DNA from: CAZGAQ01 sp964523405
GTDB lineage: Bacteria; Planctomycetota; Phycisphaerae; UBA1845; Fen-1342
Assembly: GCA_964523405.1 (NCBI GenBank)
Contig: CAZGAQ010000008.1
Coordinates: 62,001-126,000 of the forward strand
Length of the DNA stretch: 64,000 nt
Direction of reading: 5' to 3'
How positions within the stretch are numbered: position 1 is the first letter of the stretch; every line of letters starts with the position of its first letter. The position numbers and the translations under genes are program-made. The notes under the pieces were generated by a model that searched no databases, was not told the DNA's origin, and saw nothing but the letters and a program-made list of their open reading frames with translations. Below are positions 26,724-34,876 of this stretch, piece after piece.

Positions 26724-27296
26724 TTACACAGGCAGCGGCCGCCGTGCTGCGGGGCGGGGTGGCCGGAGCGCCGCGATGGCGCGCATCGCAGCCAGCCCCA
26801 GCAGCAGCGCTCCGGCGGCGCAGCCGCCCGACCAAAGCCACCAGCCGTTCGGCGCGAGCGCGACGAAGCCGCCGGCGAGCACCGCGGCCGCCGGCAGCGC
26901 GAGATACGCGGCGCAGGTTTGTCCGCGGGGCCAGCGGACGGACTCCGCCGAGCGCCCGGTGGCGCGGGCCCGCAGTTGCGTCGTTCCGGTGGTGAGCCAC
27001 AGCATCGCAACGTGTCCGGTCCACAGCCCGCACAGCAGCCGCCACGCGGGGCTGTAGTCGAGAACGTGCGTGCCGCCCAGGAGGGCGATGATCAGGGCAG
27101 CGGCGTGGGTCGCGACCACGCCGTAGGACGGCAGGCCGCACCGCCATACGCCGCCCGCCAGCAGCCACAGAGCTGTCAGCAGCGCCCCCCAATACAGCCC
27201 CGTGCACCGCTCGCAAATGGGTAGCGCCGCGCCGTCCGCGACGAAGCAGCGGCCCTGGCCGCACACGTGCGCGAAAATCGTCGTCAGCCACATCAT
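26724..27296 (-). CDS. DUF2085 membrane protein
   Basis: 190 residues. The family mark is near the N-terminus: CGQGRCFVADGAALPICERC then TGLYWG, with paired Cys residues that could bind metal. Four to five hydrophobic helices follow (ALLTALWLLAGGVW, AALIIALLGGTHVL, LPAAAVLAGGFVALAP, AAGALLLGLAAM). Tandem ATG codons lie at 27296 and 27293. Its start is 6 nt below the stop of the TolB-like gene, so it is the last gene of a three-gene operon. The function of the family is unknown. Confidence 0.88.
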   Translation of the reverse strand: MMWLTTIFAHVCGQGRCFVADGAALPICERCTGLYWGALLTALWLLAGGVWRCGLPSYGVVATHAAALIIALLGGTHVLDYSPAWRLLCGLWTGHVAMLWLTTGTTQLRARATGRSAESVRWPRGQTCAAYLALPAAAVLAGGFVALAPNGWWLWSGGCAAGALLLGLAAMRAIAALRPPRPAARRPLPV

Positions 27297-27302
27297 GGTA
27301 CG

Positions 27303-28697
27303 TTACGTCCCGGCCGGTTTCGTCGTCGGCTGCGAGGTCGGTTGCGTGGCCGGGCCCGACGCCGGCTGCGTGGCCGCCCGGTCGATGGCGGGGACGGCCA
27401 CGCGCGTCAGCTCCTCGCCCTCTGGGGAGAAGAACGCGATGGCCGCCGCGCGCGTATAGCCGTTGTCCGGCTTCTGCATGACCTTGAACGCCACATACCT
27501 TCCGTCCGGGGCGAACGCGGGCTGAGCGAGTTGCTCAGTCGCGCTGGTCCAGTGCTTAGCGAGCTCCCCTGTGCCGGTGAGGAAGAACGTATCGTGGTCG
27601 AACGCCAGAACCAGATGCCGGCCGCCTGGGGCAACAGCCAACGCGCCGGCATTGGTTCCCTCGTGCTTGCCGTGGTCGGGCAGCTTCAGCGCCAGGGGCT
27701 TTTGCTCAGCGCCCTGTGTGTCCAGGAAGTGCAGTATGACCTCTGACTTGTCCGCGACGGGCTCCGCAACCACAAGTGTCTGGGCGTCCCGCCAGCCCAT
27801 TCCGAGCGGCGAGAGCAGCCGCGGCCAGCGCTTGTACAGTGTCGTGTCGCCCGCGGTCGGCTGGAGGCCCAGCGTCCCGTCTTGGGCGAAAGCCAGCAGC
27901 TTGCCGTCGGGCGATAGGGCGGCCGCGGCGGCCGGCGCGGCCAGCACCGCGCGCTCGCCGGTCGTGGGATCCACGGCGATCAGGACGTCACGGCTGAGCA
28001 GATACACGCGCTGGCCGTCGGGGCTGTACTGCGTGCGCATGGTGATATAGGCCATGGCCAGCCCGCCGTCCTCGCCGAGCAGTGGCAGATCCAAGGGCGC
28101 TGTGGAGACGAGCGCGCCCTTCTCCGCGTCGCGGACGACCAGTTCCGCCGGCAGGCTGGGGTACGTGAGCAGGCGCTTGGCGAACTCATGTTGGACCTGC
28201 ACGGGGGGCAGCGACTGATCGGCGCACTCTGCCGCCGGGCGGGAGCTGGAGTTGGTTGTCGGTTTTGAGGCGGTGCCGGTGTTCCAGGTCAGGGGCGCGA
28301 GCTGCTTTCCGAGCTCCTCGCGCTTCGCGACCGCCTCCCTGAGTTGCTCGAGGCCGGCCGCACTGAGCAGCGGCACGCGCAGGTAGCACACACTGCGGCC
28401 GTCGGGGCTATACGTGGGGGCGGCGAGCAGGCAGGTCGTCGTTGCCTCGAGCGTGCGCAGGTGCTGGCCGTCACTCAGCGCCATAAGCCGGTATTCGTGT
28501 GGGCCGGCCAACAGCGGGTCTTCGCCCTCACCGTAAGGCTCCATGGTGACAAAGACGAGGTCCCTGCCGCTGGGCGAGAAGGCCATTGGACTTTCGACGC
28601 ACGCCAGCAAGTGCCAGAGCAGGGCCGCACCACTCACGACGATCGCCGCCACCGCCGTGCCCGCCACCGGTTTGCTCATGATCACGTGTCGTACCAT
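27303..28697 (-). CDS. Exported TolB/WD40-like beta-propeller protein
   Basis: 464 residues. ATG 28697 has GAGGA about 8 nt upstream and overlaps the end of the radical SAM gene by 16 nt. The N-terminal helix (GTAVAAIVVSGAALLWHLLA) is a signal or anchor. Several PD40-type blades repeat the words YSPDGRSVCYL, YSPDGQRVYLLS, LSPDGKLLAFAQ and FAPDGRYVAFKV. The tail is Thr/Pro/Gln-rich (ATQPTSQPTTKPAG). A periplasmic scaffold or binding role is typical for such propellers; the partner is unknown. Confidence 0.85.
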   Translation of the reverse strand: MVRHVIMSKPVAGTAVAAIVVSGAALLWHLLACVESPMAFSPSGRDLVFVTMEPYGEGEDPLLAGPHEYRLMALSDGQHLRTLEATTTCLLAAPTYSPDGRSVCYLRVPLLSAAGLEQLREAVAKREELGKQLAPLTWNTGTASKPTTNSSSRPAAECADQSLPPVQVQHEFAKRLLTYPSLPAELVVRDAEKGALVSTAPLDLPLLGEDGGLAMAYITMRTQYSPDGQRVYLLSRDVLIAVDPTTGERAVLAAPAAAAALSPDGKLLAFAQDGTLGLQPTAGDTTLYKRWPRLLSPLGMGWRDAQTLVVAEPVADKSEVILHFLDTQGAEQKPLALKLPDHGKHEGTNAGALAVAPGGRHLVLAFDHDTFFLTGTGELAKHWTSATEQLAQPAFAPDGRYVAFKVMQKPDNGYTRAAAIAFFSPEGEELTRVAVPAIDRAATQPASGPATQPTSQPTTKPAGT

Positions 28698-30235
28698 GCT
28701 GGTTTCCTCGAATAGCACTGGGTTTGGTCCCGACGCGACCGGGTCAGGGCGCCCCAGAGACATTCCGTCGCGATGCCCGTGCTGTGCCGCAGAAGCGACA
28801 TCGTGATCCGCCGCTTGCGCGCGTCGCGCTCCAAGACGAGCGTGCGCAGCGCCCACGTCACGCGGCCCCAACTGGGGCGCAGTAGCGTGCGCCAGTACAT
28901 GCCCCGCAGCGCAGGCAGGTCCAGCGCTTCCGTGGCGCAGACCGGGGTGTGAAAGTTGTAGTGCCCGAATTCGGAGTCCGTAGCGCGGCCCCCCGGGCCG
29001 GTGGTTTGCGCCACGGACGTCCCCGGATTGGGTGTCAGTGGGATCGTGAAGCAGAAGTCGGGCCCGAGCCGATCCTGCCACGCCATCAACCGGCGAAGGT
29101 CCGCCCAGGTGTCGCTGGGCAGACCGAAGATCACGCTGCCAATGATGTAGACCTCCGGGTACTTGCGGCGCAGCAATGCGATCGCCGCCGCGCATGTCTC
29201 GGCGTCGTTGTTGTGCTTACCGAGAACGGCAAGCCCGCCAGCATCATCGCGCTCCAGACCGATCACCACCTGGCGCAGCCCCGCCCGCACCAACTTTTCC
29301 AGGATGCCGAGCTGCTCGTCTCGCAGAATGCAGTCCGCCCGCAGCCAGGCCGAATGCAGTGTCCGCGGCCGGCCGCCTGGCGCCACGAGTTCCGATGCCA
29401 GCATTTGCTCCGCCCAGACGTCCGACCACGCCGGCACGGCGTTGAAAGTCGGATCGACCCAGCCGAACGTCCGACGCTCGTGGTCGCGGTAAAGCCAGCG
29501 AACCTCGTCAAAGCTGCGGGCCGCACTCTTCGTGCGCAAGCGCGGCTTAACGTGGCCGTTGCCGTCGAGGCTCTCGCCCATGTGCTTCCAGAGGATGCAG
29601 AACGCGCAGGAGTCGATGCAGCCGCGCGAGTGCTCGACGCTGACCAGCGCGGGGTGGTTTCGCGCGCCGCGCCCGTACTGGTGCAGGTCGATGAGGTCGT
29701 AGGCGGGGCGCGGCAGTGTGTCGAGATCGGCGATCAGACCGCGGACGGGCGTAACGATGATTCGGCCGGCGGCATCACGAAAGGCCAGCCCCGGGAGCGT
29801 ATTCCAGGTGGTTGGCTCGTGGGCGTGCTTCAATAGTTCGACAAACGTGACCTCGCCCTCGCCGCGGACGATGACGTCGATGGCGCTGTGGCCGAGGGTC
29901 TGCTCCATCGCGTAGGGGAAGTACGTGCCGCCGGCCACGACGAGGCAGTTGGGGTGCAACTGCTTGACCAGCGCGGCGGCGCGGAGCGCTTCGTGTGCCG
30001 AGACGGTTTCCTCGCCGACGCCGAGGACGTCGATCGGCTCGGCCGCCAGCTTCTGTGCGAGCGTTTTCCACCCCCAGTGGTTGCCCGGCGCGTCCCACAC
30101 CTCGATGCGCACCTCGGGTAGCTCCCGCCGCACGGCCGCCGCGACACACAAGAGCCCCAGCGGCGGCCAGAAGGCGGACGCGTCGCTGTTGAAGGGCCAC
30201 AGATGCCGTGGCGGTCGCAGGAGCAGCACACGCAT
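28682..30235 (-). CDS. Radical SAM protein with N-terminal B12-binding domain
   Basis: 517 residues. GGAG 8 nt upstream supports ATG 30235 (MRVLLLRPPRH), with 42 extra codons open further upstream. Residues about 1-150 are a cobalamin-binding Rossmann-type domain (VLGVGEETVSAHEAL, VVAGGTYFPYAMEQ). The 4Fe-4S cluster motif CX3CX2C is in SRGCIDSCAFCILW, followed by a TIM barrel with VVIGLERDDAGGL and IIGSVIFGLPSDTW. Enzymes of this class methylate or rearrange carbon centres; the substrate is unknown. It is the first gene of a unit with the TolB-like and DUF2085 genes. Confidence 0.92.
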   Translation of the reverse strand: MRVLLLRPPRHLWPFNSDASAFWPPLGLLCVAAAVRRELPEVRIEVWDAPGNHWGWKTLAQKLAAEPIDVLGVGEETVSAHEALRAAALVKQLHPNCLVVAGGTYFPYAMEQTLGHSAIDVIVRGEGEVTFVELLKHAHEPTTWNTLPGLAFRDAAGRIIVTPVRGLIADLDTLPRPAYDLIDLHQYGRGARNHPALVSVEHSRGCIDSCAFCILWKHMGESLDGNGHVKPRLRTKSAARSFDEVRWLYRDHERRTFGWVDPTFNAVPAWSDVWAEQMLASELVAPGGRPRTLHSAWLRADCILRDEQLGILEKLVRAGLRQVVIGLERDDAGGLAVLGKHNNDAETCAAAIALLRRKYPEVYIIGSVIFGLPSDTWADLRRLMAWQDRLGPDFCFTIPLTPNPGTSVAQTTGPGGRATDSEFGHYNFHTPVCATEALDLPALRGMYWRTLLRPSWGRVTWALRTLVLERDARKRRITMSLLRHSTGIATECLWGALTRSRRDQTQCYSRKPAWYDT

Positions 30236-30486
30236 GTGTGTCTCCGCTGAGCGTGCCGGCCGCTGCCGGTGATGAGGGGCGCGTGACTCGCCCCGCTCAC
30301 GTTGTACCCAACGGCCCTCTGGCAGGTTGCCGGCCCGACCAAAAGCGACATGTAACCGCATACGGACGCGGTGTCTACGGCAAAGCCCACAGGCTGCGAG
30401 GCGCCGAGACCTCGTCCGGTAACCGCTGGTAACGGCGGGATTGTCGTGTGCGGCTGGTGCGGCGGCAACTTGGCGAACCCCGCGCC

Positions 30487-30515
30487 TTGGCGATTGGCGC
30501 CCGGGCGGATAGCAT
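30487..30515 (+). promoter_or_regulatory. Probable promoter of the SRP RNA gene
   Basis: TTGGCG (30487-30492), a 17-nt spacer and TAGCAT (30510-30515). The distance puts the start site at about 30521, exactly where the outer stem of the SRP RNA begins. Confidence 0.55.
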
Positions 30516-30520
30516 TACCC

Positions 30521-30645
30521 GGCCTGAGGTGACGGTTGGGCCGGTGCAGTGCGCTCTCCGGACAACGGGTCAGGACCGGAAGGTAGCAGCCCACCCGCTG
30601 TGGCCCACGTGCTCCGTAAACCTGGCTGGCGCCTCAGGCTTTTTT
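30521..30645 (+). ncRNA. ffs: Signal recognition particle RNA, small bacterial (4.5S) type
   Basis: The SRP Alu-less hairpin core GGTCAGGACCGGAAGGTAGC followed by AGCC occupies 30568-30592, with the GGAA tetraloop and the Ffh-binding internal loop. The outer stem is GCCTGAGG (30522-30529) with CCTCAGGC (30632-30639), continued inward by mostly G-C and G-U pairs. A TTTTTTC run follows at once, so the RNA end doubles as a terminator. Lying directly upstream of dnaX-ybaB-recR is a gene order seen in many bacteria. The ends are accurate to a few nt. Confidence 0.9.
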
Positions 30646-30749
30646 CTTTTTCCTGCCGCCGCCAGCCGCCTGCCGTCCGCCGCCACCGGGGCGCCGGAGC
30701 CGGGGCAGGCCGGACGCGGTGGCGCGACGCTGACCGCGGAACGCTGCTC

Positions 30750-32438
30750 ATGGCCTATACCGTCCTGGCCCGCAAGTACCGCAGCCAGACCTTCACCGAG
30801 GTCATTGGCCAGGAGCCGATCGCGACCACGCTGGTCAACGCGATCCGGATCGGCCGCATCCACCACGGCTACCTGTTCACGGGGACGCGCGGGGTGGGCA
30901 AGACAAGCATGGCCCGCATTCTGGCCAAGGCGCTGAACTGCCTGAAGGCGGACGGCCCGACCCCGACGCCGTGCGGGGAGTGCGACGCCTGCCGGGCGAT
31001 TGCCGAGGGGCAGGACGTCGACGTTCTCGAAATCGACGCGGCCAGCAACACGGGCGTGGACAACATCCGCGAACTGCGGAGCAATACGGCCTATCGTCCG
31101 GCCCGGTCGCGTTTCAAGGTCTACATCATCGACGAAGTGCACATGCTCTCGACCGGGGCGTTCAACGCCCTGCTCAAGACGCTCGAGGAGCCGCCGGAGC
31201 ATGTGAAGTTCATCCTCGCGACGACCGAACTGCAGAAGGTGCCGGCCACGATCCAGAGCCGCTGCCAGCGGTTCATCTTCCGGAACATCGGGCCGGACGC
31301 GATTGCGAAGCGGCTGAAGGAGATCGTCGCGGCCGAGGGGGCGACCGCGGATGATCCGGTGATTCAGCGGGTCGCGCGGCTGGCGAACGGCTCGATGCGC
31401 GACGCACTCAGCATCCTCGACCAACTTATGTCCGTGTCGCCGAAGCACCTGGACGCGAAGGTGCTCGACGAGCTGCTGCCACCGGCCCAGGACGAACGCA
31501 TCTTTGCGCTGCTGCAGCACACGGCCGACGGCGACGTGGCCGCGGTGCTGACGGACCTGGACGGGATCGTGTCGGAGGGGCGCGGGCTGGAGATCTTCTG
31601 CGCGGACGCGATCGAGATTGTGCGGACATTGATGCTTGTGCGGACGTGCGGCCCGGACGCGTCGCTGGTGGATATTCCCGCGGGCGTGAAGGACGCATAT
31701 GTCGCGCTGGCGCAGCGGTTTGAGTTGTCGCACTACGTGCAGATGATCGCGGCGCTGGAGGAATTGCGGCGCAACGTGCGGTACAGCGGGGCGGGCCGAG
31801 CGCTGACTGAGGTCCTGCTGGCGCGGTTTGCGCGGCTGCGCGACTGGAGTTCGATCGAGCAACTGCTGGCCCAGGTGCCGGCCGGCGGCGGGGATAGCGA
31901 AAAAAAAAAGACCGTAGCTGACGAGCCAGCATCGGCCGCCCCTGTCGCCGCGCCGGTAGGACCGACGATTCCGGCCGCGCCGGCAACCGCAGCGCCCGTC
32001 GCGCGGACGATGAGCGCGCGTAGCGCGGTGCCGCTGCCCGCCAATGGGCACGGTCCGGGGAGTACCGCATCCCCGGCGCCGCGCGCGGTAGTCGCCGTTG
32101 CCGCAGCGCATGCCGCGCTCCCGCAACGCGAGACGGCGGTGGTCGCCCCGGCACCCGCGCTGCACGAGTACGAACGCCCGCTGGAAGACGGACCGCCACC
32201 GGCGGAGCCCGACTTCGACGTCGAGGCGACCGGCGTCGTCACGGACACCGGTGATGACTATCATGGCGAGAGTGCGGCCGCCGCTCAAACGGCCGTGCCC
32301 ATGTGGCGACCCGCGACGGCGGAGGAGCAGGCCCGTGCCCGGCAGGACCCGCTCGTAAAGCAGGTGCTGGAGCTGTTTGAAGGTTCGGTCATAGAAGTGA
32401 AGGCCCGGATGCAACCGGCCGGTGAAGAGACGGAGTAA
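30750..32438 (+). CDS. dnaX: DNA polymerase III subunit gamma/tau
   Basis: 562 residues starting at ATG 30750 (MAYTVLARKYRSQTF), the normal DnaX N-terminus; a longer in-frame extension covers the SRP RNA and is not real. AAA+ motifs are intact: Walker A GTRGVGKTS, zinc-binding CGECDACRAI, IIDEVHML box and the SRC motif in QSRCQRF. This is the clamp-loader ATPase. Residue 384 begins a run of ten A in the gene, after which both other frames stop quickly, suggesting a shorter gamma form. After it comes an Ala/Pro linker and a short C-terminal tau domain ending in VKARMQPAGEE. ybaB follows after 3 nt. Confidence 0.97.
   Translation: MAYTVLARKYRSQTFTEVIGQEPIATTLVNAIRIGRIHHGYLFTGTRGVGKTSMARILAKALNCLKADGPTPTPCGECDACRAIAEGQDVDVLEIDAASNTGVDNIRELRSNTAYRPARSRFKVYIIDEVHMLSTGAFNALLKTLEEPPEHVKFILATTELQKVPATIQSRCQRFIFRNIGPDAIAKRLKEIVAAEGATADDPVIQRVARLANGSMRDALSILDQLMSVSPKHLDAKVLDELLPPAQDERIFALLQHTADGDVAAVLTDLDGIVSEGRGLEIFCADAIEIVRTLMLVRTCGPDASLVDIPAGVKDAYVALAQRFELSHYVQMIAALEELRRNVRYSGAGRALTEVLLARFARLRDWSSIEQLLAQVPAGGGDSEKKKTVADEPASAAPVAAPVGPTIPAAPATAAPVARTMSARSAVPLPANGHGPGSTASPAPRAVVAVAAAHAALPQRETAVVAPAPALHEYERPLEDGPPPAEPDFDVEATGVVTDTGDDYHGESAAAAQTAVPMWRPATAEEQARARQDPLVKQVLELFEGSVIEVKARMQPAGEETE
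31900..31910 (+). promoter_or_regulatory. Slippery A10G site in dnaX (frameshift or transcriptional slippage)
   Basis: The codons GAA AAA AAA AAG give ten consecutive A. In the -1 frame the ribosome would read GAC CGT AGC then TGA at 31919. In the +1 frame it reads AGA CCG then TAG at 31915. Either slip makes a product of about 390 residues that keeps the AAA+ and collar domains, like gamma. E. coli uses A AAA AAG and Thermus a run of nine A for this. Confidence 0.75.
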
Positions 32439-32441
32439 GCG

Positions 32442-32786
32442 ATGTTTGGGAATCTCGGCAACATCGGTCAGTTGATGAACCTGATGAAGAACGCGGGGCA
32501 GATCAAGCAGAACATGCAGGCGATGAACGAGCGTCTGCAGGCCGCGCGGATCGTCGGCGAGTCCGGCGCGGGGCAGGTGCGGGCGACGGTCGACGGACGC
32601 GGCGAGATCGTGGCGCTGAAGATCGACCCGGCGCTGATAACGGCGGGCGACGTGGAGATGATCGAAGACCTCGTGTGCGGCGCGGTGCGGGACGCGGTGA
32701 CCAAGAGCCGCGAGGTGATTCAGAAGGAAACGCAGGACGCGTTCGGGATCAGCCTGCCGGGCATGGGCGACTTGCTGGGGCAATAG
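32442..32786 (+). CDS. ybaB: YbaB/EbfC-family nucleoid-associated protein
   Basis: 114 residues, the normal family length. The N-terminus is Met/Asn/Gln-rich (LGNIGQLMNLMKNAGQIKQN), followed by the conserved core GAGQVRATVDGRGEIVALKI and a helical C-terminus. The family forms dimers with a tweezer-like shape that bind DNA. It starts 3 nt after dnaX and precedes recR, the conserved dnaX-ybaB-recR order. Confidence 0.95.
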   Translation: MFGNLGNIGQLMNLMKNAGQIKQNMQAMNERLQAARIVGESGAGQVRATVDGRGEIVALKIDPALITAGDVEMIEDLVCGAVRDAVTKSREVIQKETQDAFGISLPGMGDLLGQ

Positions 32787-32787
32787 G

Positions 32788-32922
32788 AAGTGCAAAGTGC
32801 ACAGGTCAAAGTGCAAAGTGCGGTGCATGGCGCCCGCGGTGTTCAGCACATCCCCTGGTTGCCGAGCTTTCCACTGGTCACTTTGAACTTTGAACTCTGC
32901 ACTTGAAACTCGGAATTCCGCC
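32788..32922. repeat. Imperfect inverted repeat of AAGTGCAAAGT words between ybaB and recR
   Basis: The left part repeats GTGCAAAGTGC and GGTCAAAGTGCAAAGTG. The right part reads CACTTTGAACTTTGAACTC and TGCACTTGAAACTC, roughly its reverse complement, about 60 nt away. It is low-complexity spacer DNA of the same kind as at 43986-44068. In RNA it could fold into a long hairpin in the ybaB-recR leader. Confidence 0.65.
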
Positions 32923-33528
32923 ATGGGTGACTCGAAACTGACCGGTCCGCTGCAGCGCCTGATCGACGAGCTGAAGAAGCTCCCCGGGATCGGGGCGCGC
33001 TCGGCCGAACGCATGGCGTTTCACGTGCTGAAGTCCGACCGCAACGCGGCCGTGGCGCTGGCCAAGGCGATCATGGCGACGAAGGACGAGATTCGGCCGT
33101 GCGCGCGGTGCTACAACCTGGCGGACGCGGAGTTGTGTACGATCTGTGCGGACGCGCGGCGCGATCCGGGGCAAGTGATCGTCGTGGAGCAGCCGAAGGA
33201 CCTCTTGTCGCTGGAGGCGACGGGGGCGATTACGGGCGTGTACCACGTGCTGATGGGGCACATCTCACCGCTCGAAGGCGTGCAGCCGTCGGACCTGACG
33301 ATCGACGCGCTCGTGCAGCGCGTGAAGTCCGGCGGCATCCGCGAGGTGATCCTGGCGACGAATCCGACGGTCGAGGGGGACATGACCGCCCTGCACGTGA
33401 CGAGCCTGCTGGCGGACACCGGCGTGTCGGTGACGCGGCTGGCGCGCGGCATCGCGCCGGGCTCGCAGATCGAATTCGCCAATCGCGCGATGCTCGAAGA
33501 GGCGTTCCGCGGGCGGCGGCAAGCGTAG
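32923..33528 (+). CDS. recR: Recombination mediator protein RecR
   Basis: 201 residues, the usual length. The N-terminal helix-hairpin-helix (ELKKLPGIGARSAERMAFH) is followed by the C4 zinc finger (CARCYNLADAELCTIC), then a Toprim domain (QVIVVEQPKDLLSLEATGAI, MGHISPLEGV). RecR acts with RecO/RecF to load RecA at gaps. ATG 32923 matches the family N-terminus; an upstream TTG start would add residues encoded by the repeat. It is the last gene of the dnaX cluster. Confidence 0.96.
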   Translation: MGDSKLTGPLQRLIDELKKLPGIGARSAERMAFHVLKSDRNAAVALAKAIMATKDEIRPCARCYNLADAELCTICADARRDPGQVIVVEQPKDLLSLEATGAITGVYHVLMGHISPLEGVQPSDLTIDALVQRVKSGGIREVILATNPTVEGDMTALHVTSLLADTGVSVTRLARGIAPGSQIEFANRAMLEEAFRGRRQA

Positions 33529-33569
33529 GTCTGCCGCGGCACATCGGCCATTGCACGCCTGATTTCACC

Positions 33570-33596
33570 ACGAAGGACACGAAGGGCACGAAGGAA
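33570..33596. repeat. Nonamer tandem repeat, three copies
   Basis: ACGAAGGAC, ACGAAGGGC and ACGAAGGAA in a row. A reverse-complement version of the same unit lies at 34821-34847, on the other side of the zinc-ribbon gene. Confidence 0.8.
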
Positions 33597-33679
33597 GAGG
33601 GGTCCGGTCCTGGCATGCAGTCTTGCGCGGGACGAGAAGGACGCTGGGTGAAAGCCGGCGAGCGCGAGGGGCGCAAGAC

Positions 33680-33744
33680 GCTGGGCTAAAGCCGGCGGAC
33701 GCAACCAGCCTCATCGCGTCGCGCGGCGCCGGCCTTAGCCCAGC
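33680..33744. repeat. Palindromic intergenic element, copy 1
   Basis: The left arm GCTGGGCTAAAGCCGG (33680-33695) and right arm CCGGCCTTAGCCCAGC (33729-33744) are near-perfect reverse complements around a spacer of about 33 nt, and CTACGTCTCT follows. A second copy in the same orientation lies at 34733-34797. Confidence 0.8.
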
Positions 33745-33841
33745 CTACGTCTCTTGCGGGGCGGATGGACGCGACGGAGAATGAATCGTCGAGTCGACCG
33801 GGGGCGCTCCCCTGCCGGCGGAATGGGTGAGGCGCGCGACA

Positions 33842-34711
33842 ATGCGGCGGCCGTGGATCATCAAACCGTGGTTGGTGGCGGCGATGCTGGGGGCATTCGT
33901 CGTCCACGGGGTGTTGGCGGAGTGGCTGGGCTTCGGCTTGCTCTTTGCGAGTGAGCGCCAGGGATGGCTCCAGCGGCGCATGATGGAGTTCCTTCTCCTC
34001 TGGCCATTTGCCTGCATAGCCGTGGGGTGGGTCCAGTACCTGCGGAAGGTTCCCATCGCGCGGCGAGCGGCCGTTTGGCCGCTCGTCGCCGTGGTCGGCC
34101 TCGCAGGTTTGGCTATCGCGGCCGACGGTCTTTCGGACGTCTTGCACGCGTACCCGAGTTGGAGCAGCGGTCGCCAGCCGCGGATGGCGCTGGACACAGC
34201 CGCGCTGATGTGGACCCCGTCGCTGTGGGCGGCAGTGATATTGTGCACGCTCTCCACGGCGATAATCTACACGCAAGCCCTGGGATGGCGTCAGCGAATT
34301 ACACCGGGGCTCTGCCCGGTCTGCGACTATGACTTGACGGGCAATTCATCCGGAGCGTGCCCGGAGTGCGGCGAACGCGTCGTGGATGATCCCAAGGTGC
34401 CGCGCTGGTACTTTGGCAAGCGCTTCTGGTGGCTGCCGGAGCTGGCGCAGTTTCCGGATGCGCTCGCGCGCCAGGCGGCGTGGAAGGTGGCCATGAGGGC
34501 CTGTGATCGCTCGAAGTGGCAATGGGCCTGTGTTGTGACTCTCGGTCTGGCTGTCTTGGCGACGTTGCCGCTTCCGAGACTCTATGCGCCGTATCAATAT
34601 GTTGCGCTCGGCGTATCCCCGATCGGGGTACTGCTGTACGGGCTCAAGCTGCGCACAATCCAGCGGCGTGAGTTGCGGAAACTGCTGGAGCAGCAGGCAC
34701 CGCAGACGTGA
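33842..34711 (+). CDS. Membrane protein with a planctomycete-type zinc ribbon
   Basis: 289 residues. Four membrane helices precede the ribbon (WLVAAMLGAFVVHGVL, LLLWPFACIAVGWVQYL, VWPLVAVVGLAGLAIA, SLWAAVILCTLSTAIIY). The ribbon is LCPVCDYDLTGN with CPECGERV (residues about 162-184), four Cys for one zinc. Two more helices follow near the C-terminus. This ribbon is frequent in Phycisphaerae and other planctomycetes on proteins of unknown role. ATG 33842 is preferred to GTG 33827, but both have purine-rich sites. The gene is bracketed by repeats on both sides. Confidence 0.8.
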   Translation: MRRPWIIKPWLVAAMLGAFVVHGVLAEWLGFGLLFASERQGWLQRRMMEFLLLWPFACIAVGWVQYLRKVPIARRAAVWPLVAVVGLAGLAIAADGLSDVLHAYPSWSSGRQPRMALDTAALMWTPSLWAAVILCTLSTAIIYTQALGWRQRITPGLCPVCDYDLTGNSSGACPECGERVVDDPKVPRWYFGKRFWWLPELAQFPDALARQAAWKVAMRACDRSKWQWACVVTLGLAVLATLPLPRLYAPYQYVALGVSPIGVLLYGLKLRTIQRRELRKLLEQQAPQT

Positions 34712-34732
34712 CGATGCGGAGCCCAAGGTGGC

Positions 34733-34797
34733 GCTGGGCTAAGCCCGACAGGCGCGACACGCATCACCGCGCCGCACGACACCGGCCTTAGCCCAGC
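34733..34797. repeat. Palindromic intergenic element, copy 2
   Basis: GCTGGGCTAAGCCCG (34733-34747) and CCGGCCTTAGCCCAGC (34782-34797). The right arm is identical over 16 nt to copy 1, and CTACATGTCTCT follows as in copy 1. It begins 21 nt after the stop of the zinc-ribbon gene. Confidence 0.8.
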
Positions 34798-34820
34798 CTA
34801 CATGTCTCTGTCCCGGTTTC

Positions 34821-34847
34821 GCCCTTCGCGTCCTCGGCGTCCTTCGC
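34821..34847. repeat. Nonamer tandem repeat, inverted relative to 33570-33596
   Basis: Read on the minus strand it is GCGAAGGAC, GCCGAGGAC, GCGAAGGGC. The unit matches the ACGAAGGAC repeat on the other side of the gene but lies in the opposite orientation. Confidence 0.75.
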
Positions 34848-34876
34848 GGTGAAAGCACGTCAGCGATGTCACAACG

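Larger units (their letters stand above)
33529..33841. other. Repeat-filled spacer downstream of recR
   Basis: 313 nt without a gene. It holds the 9-nt tandem repeat at 33570-33596, a word GCTGGGTGAAAGCCGGCG at 33644 that is a partial copy of the palindrome arm, and the palindromic element at 33680-33744. The same palindrome recurs beyond the next gene. Confidence 0.7.

Noticed and set aside
30549..30749. Upstream extension of the dnaX frame to 30549
   Set aside because: It translates the SRP RNA gene and its terminator; the DnaX N-terminus MAYTVLARKYRS begins at 30750.
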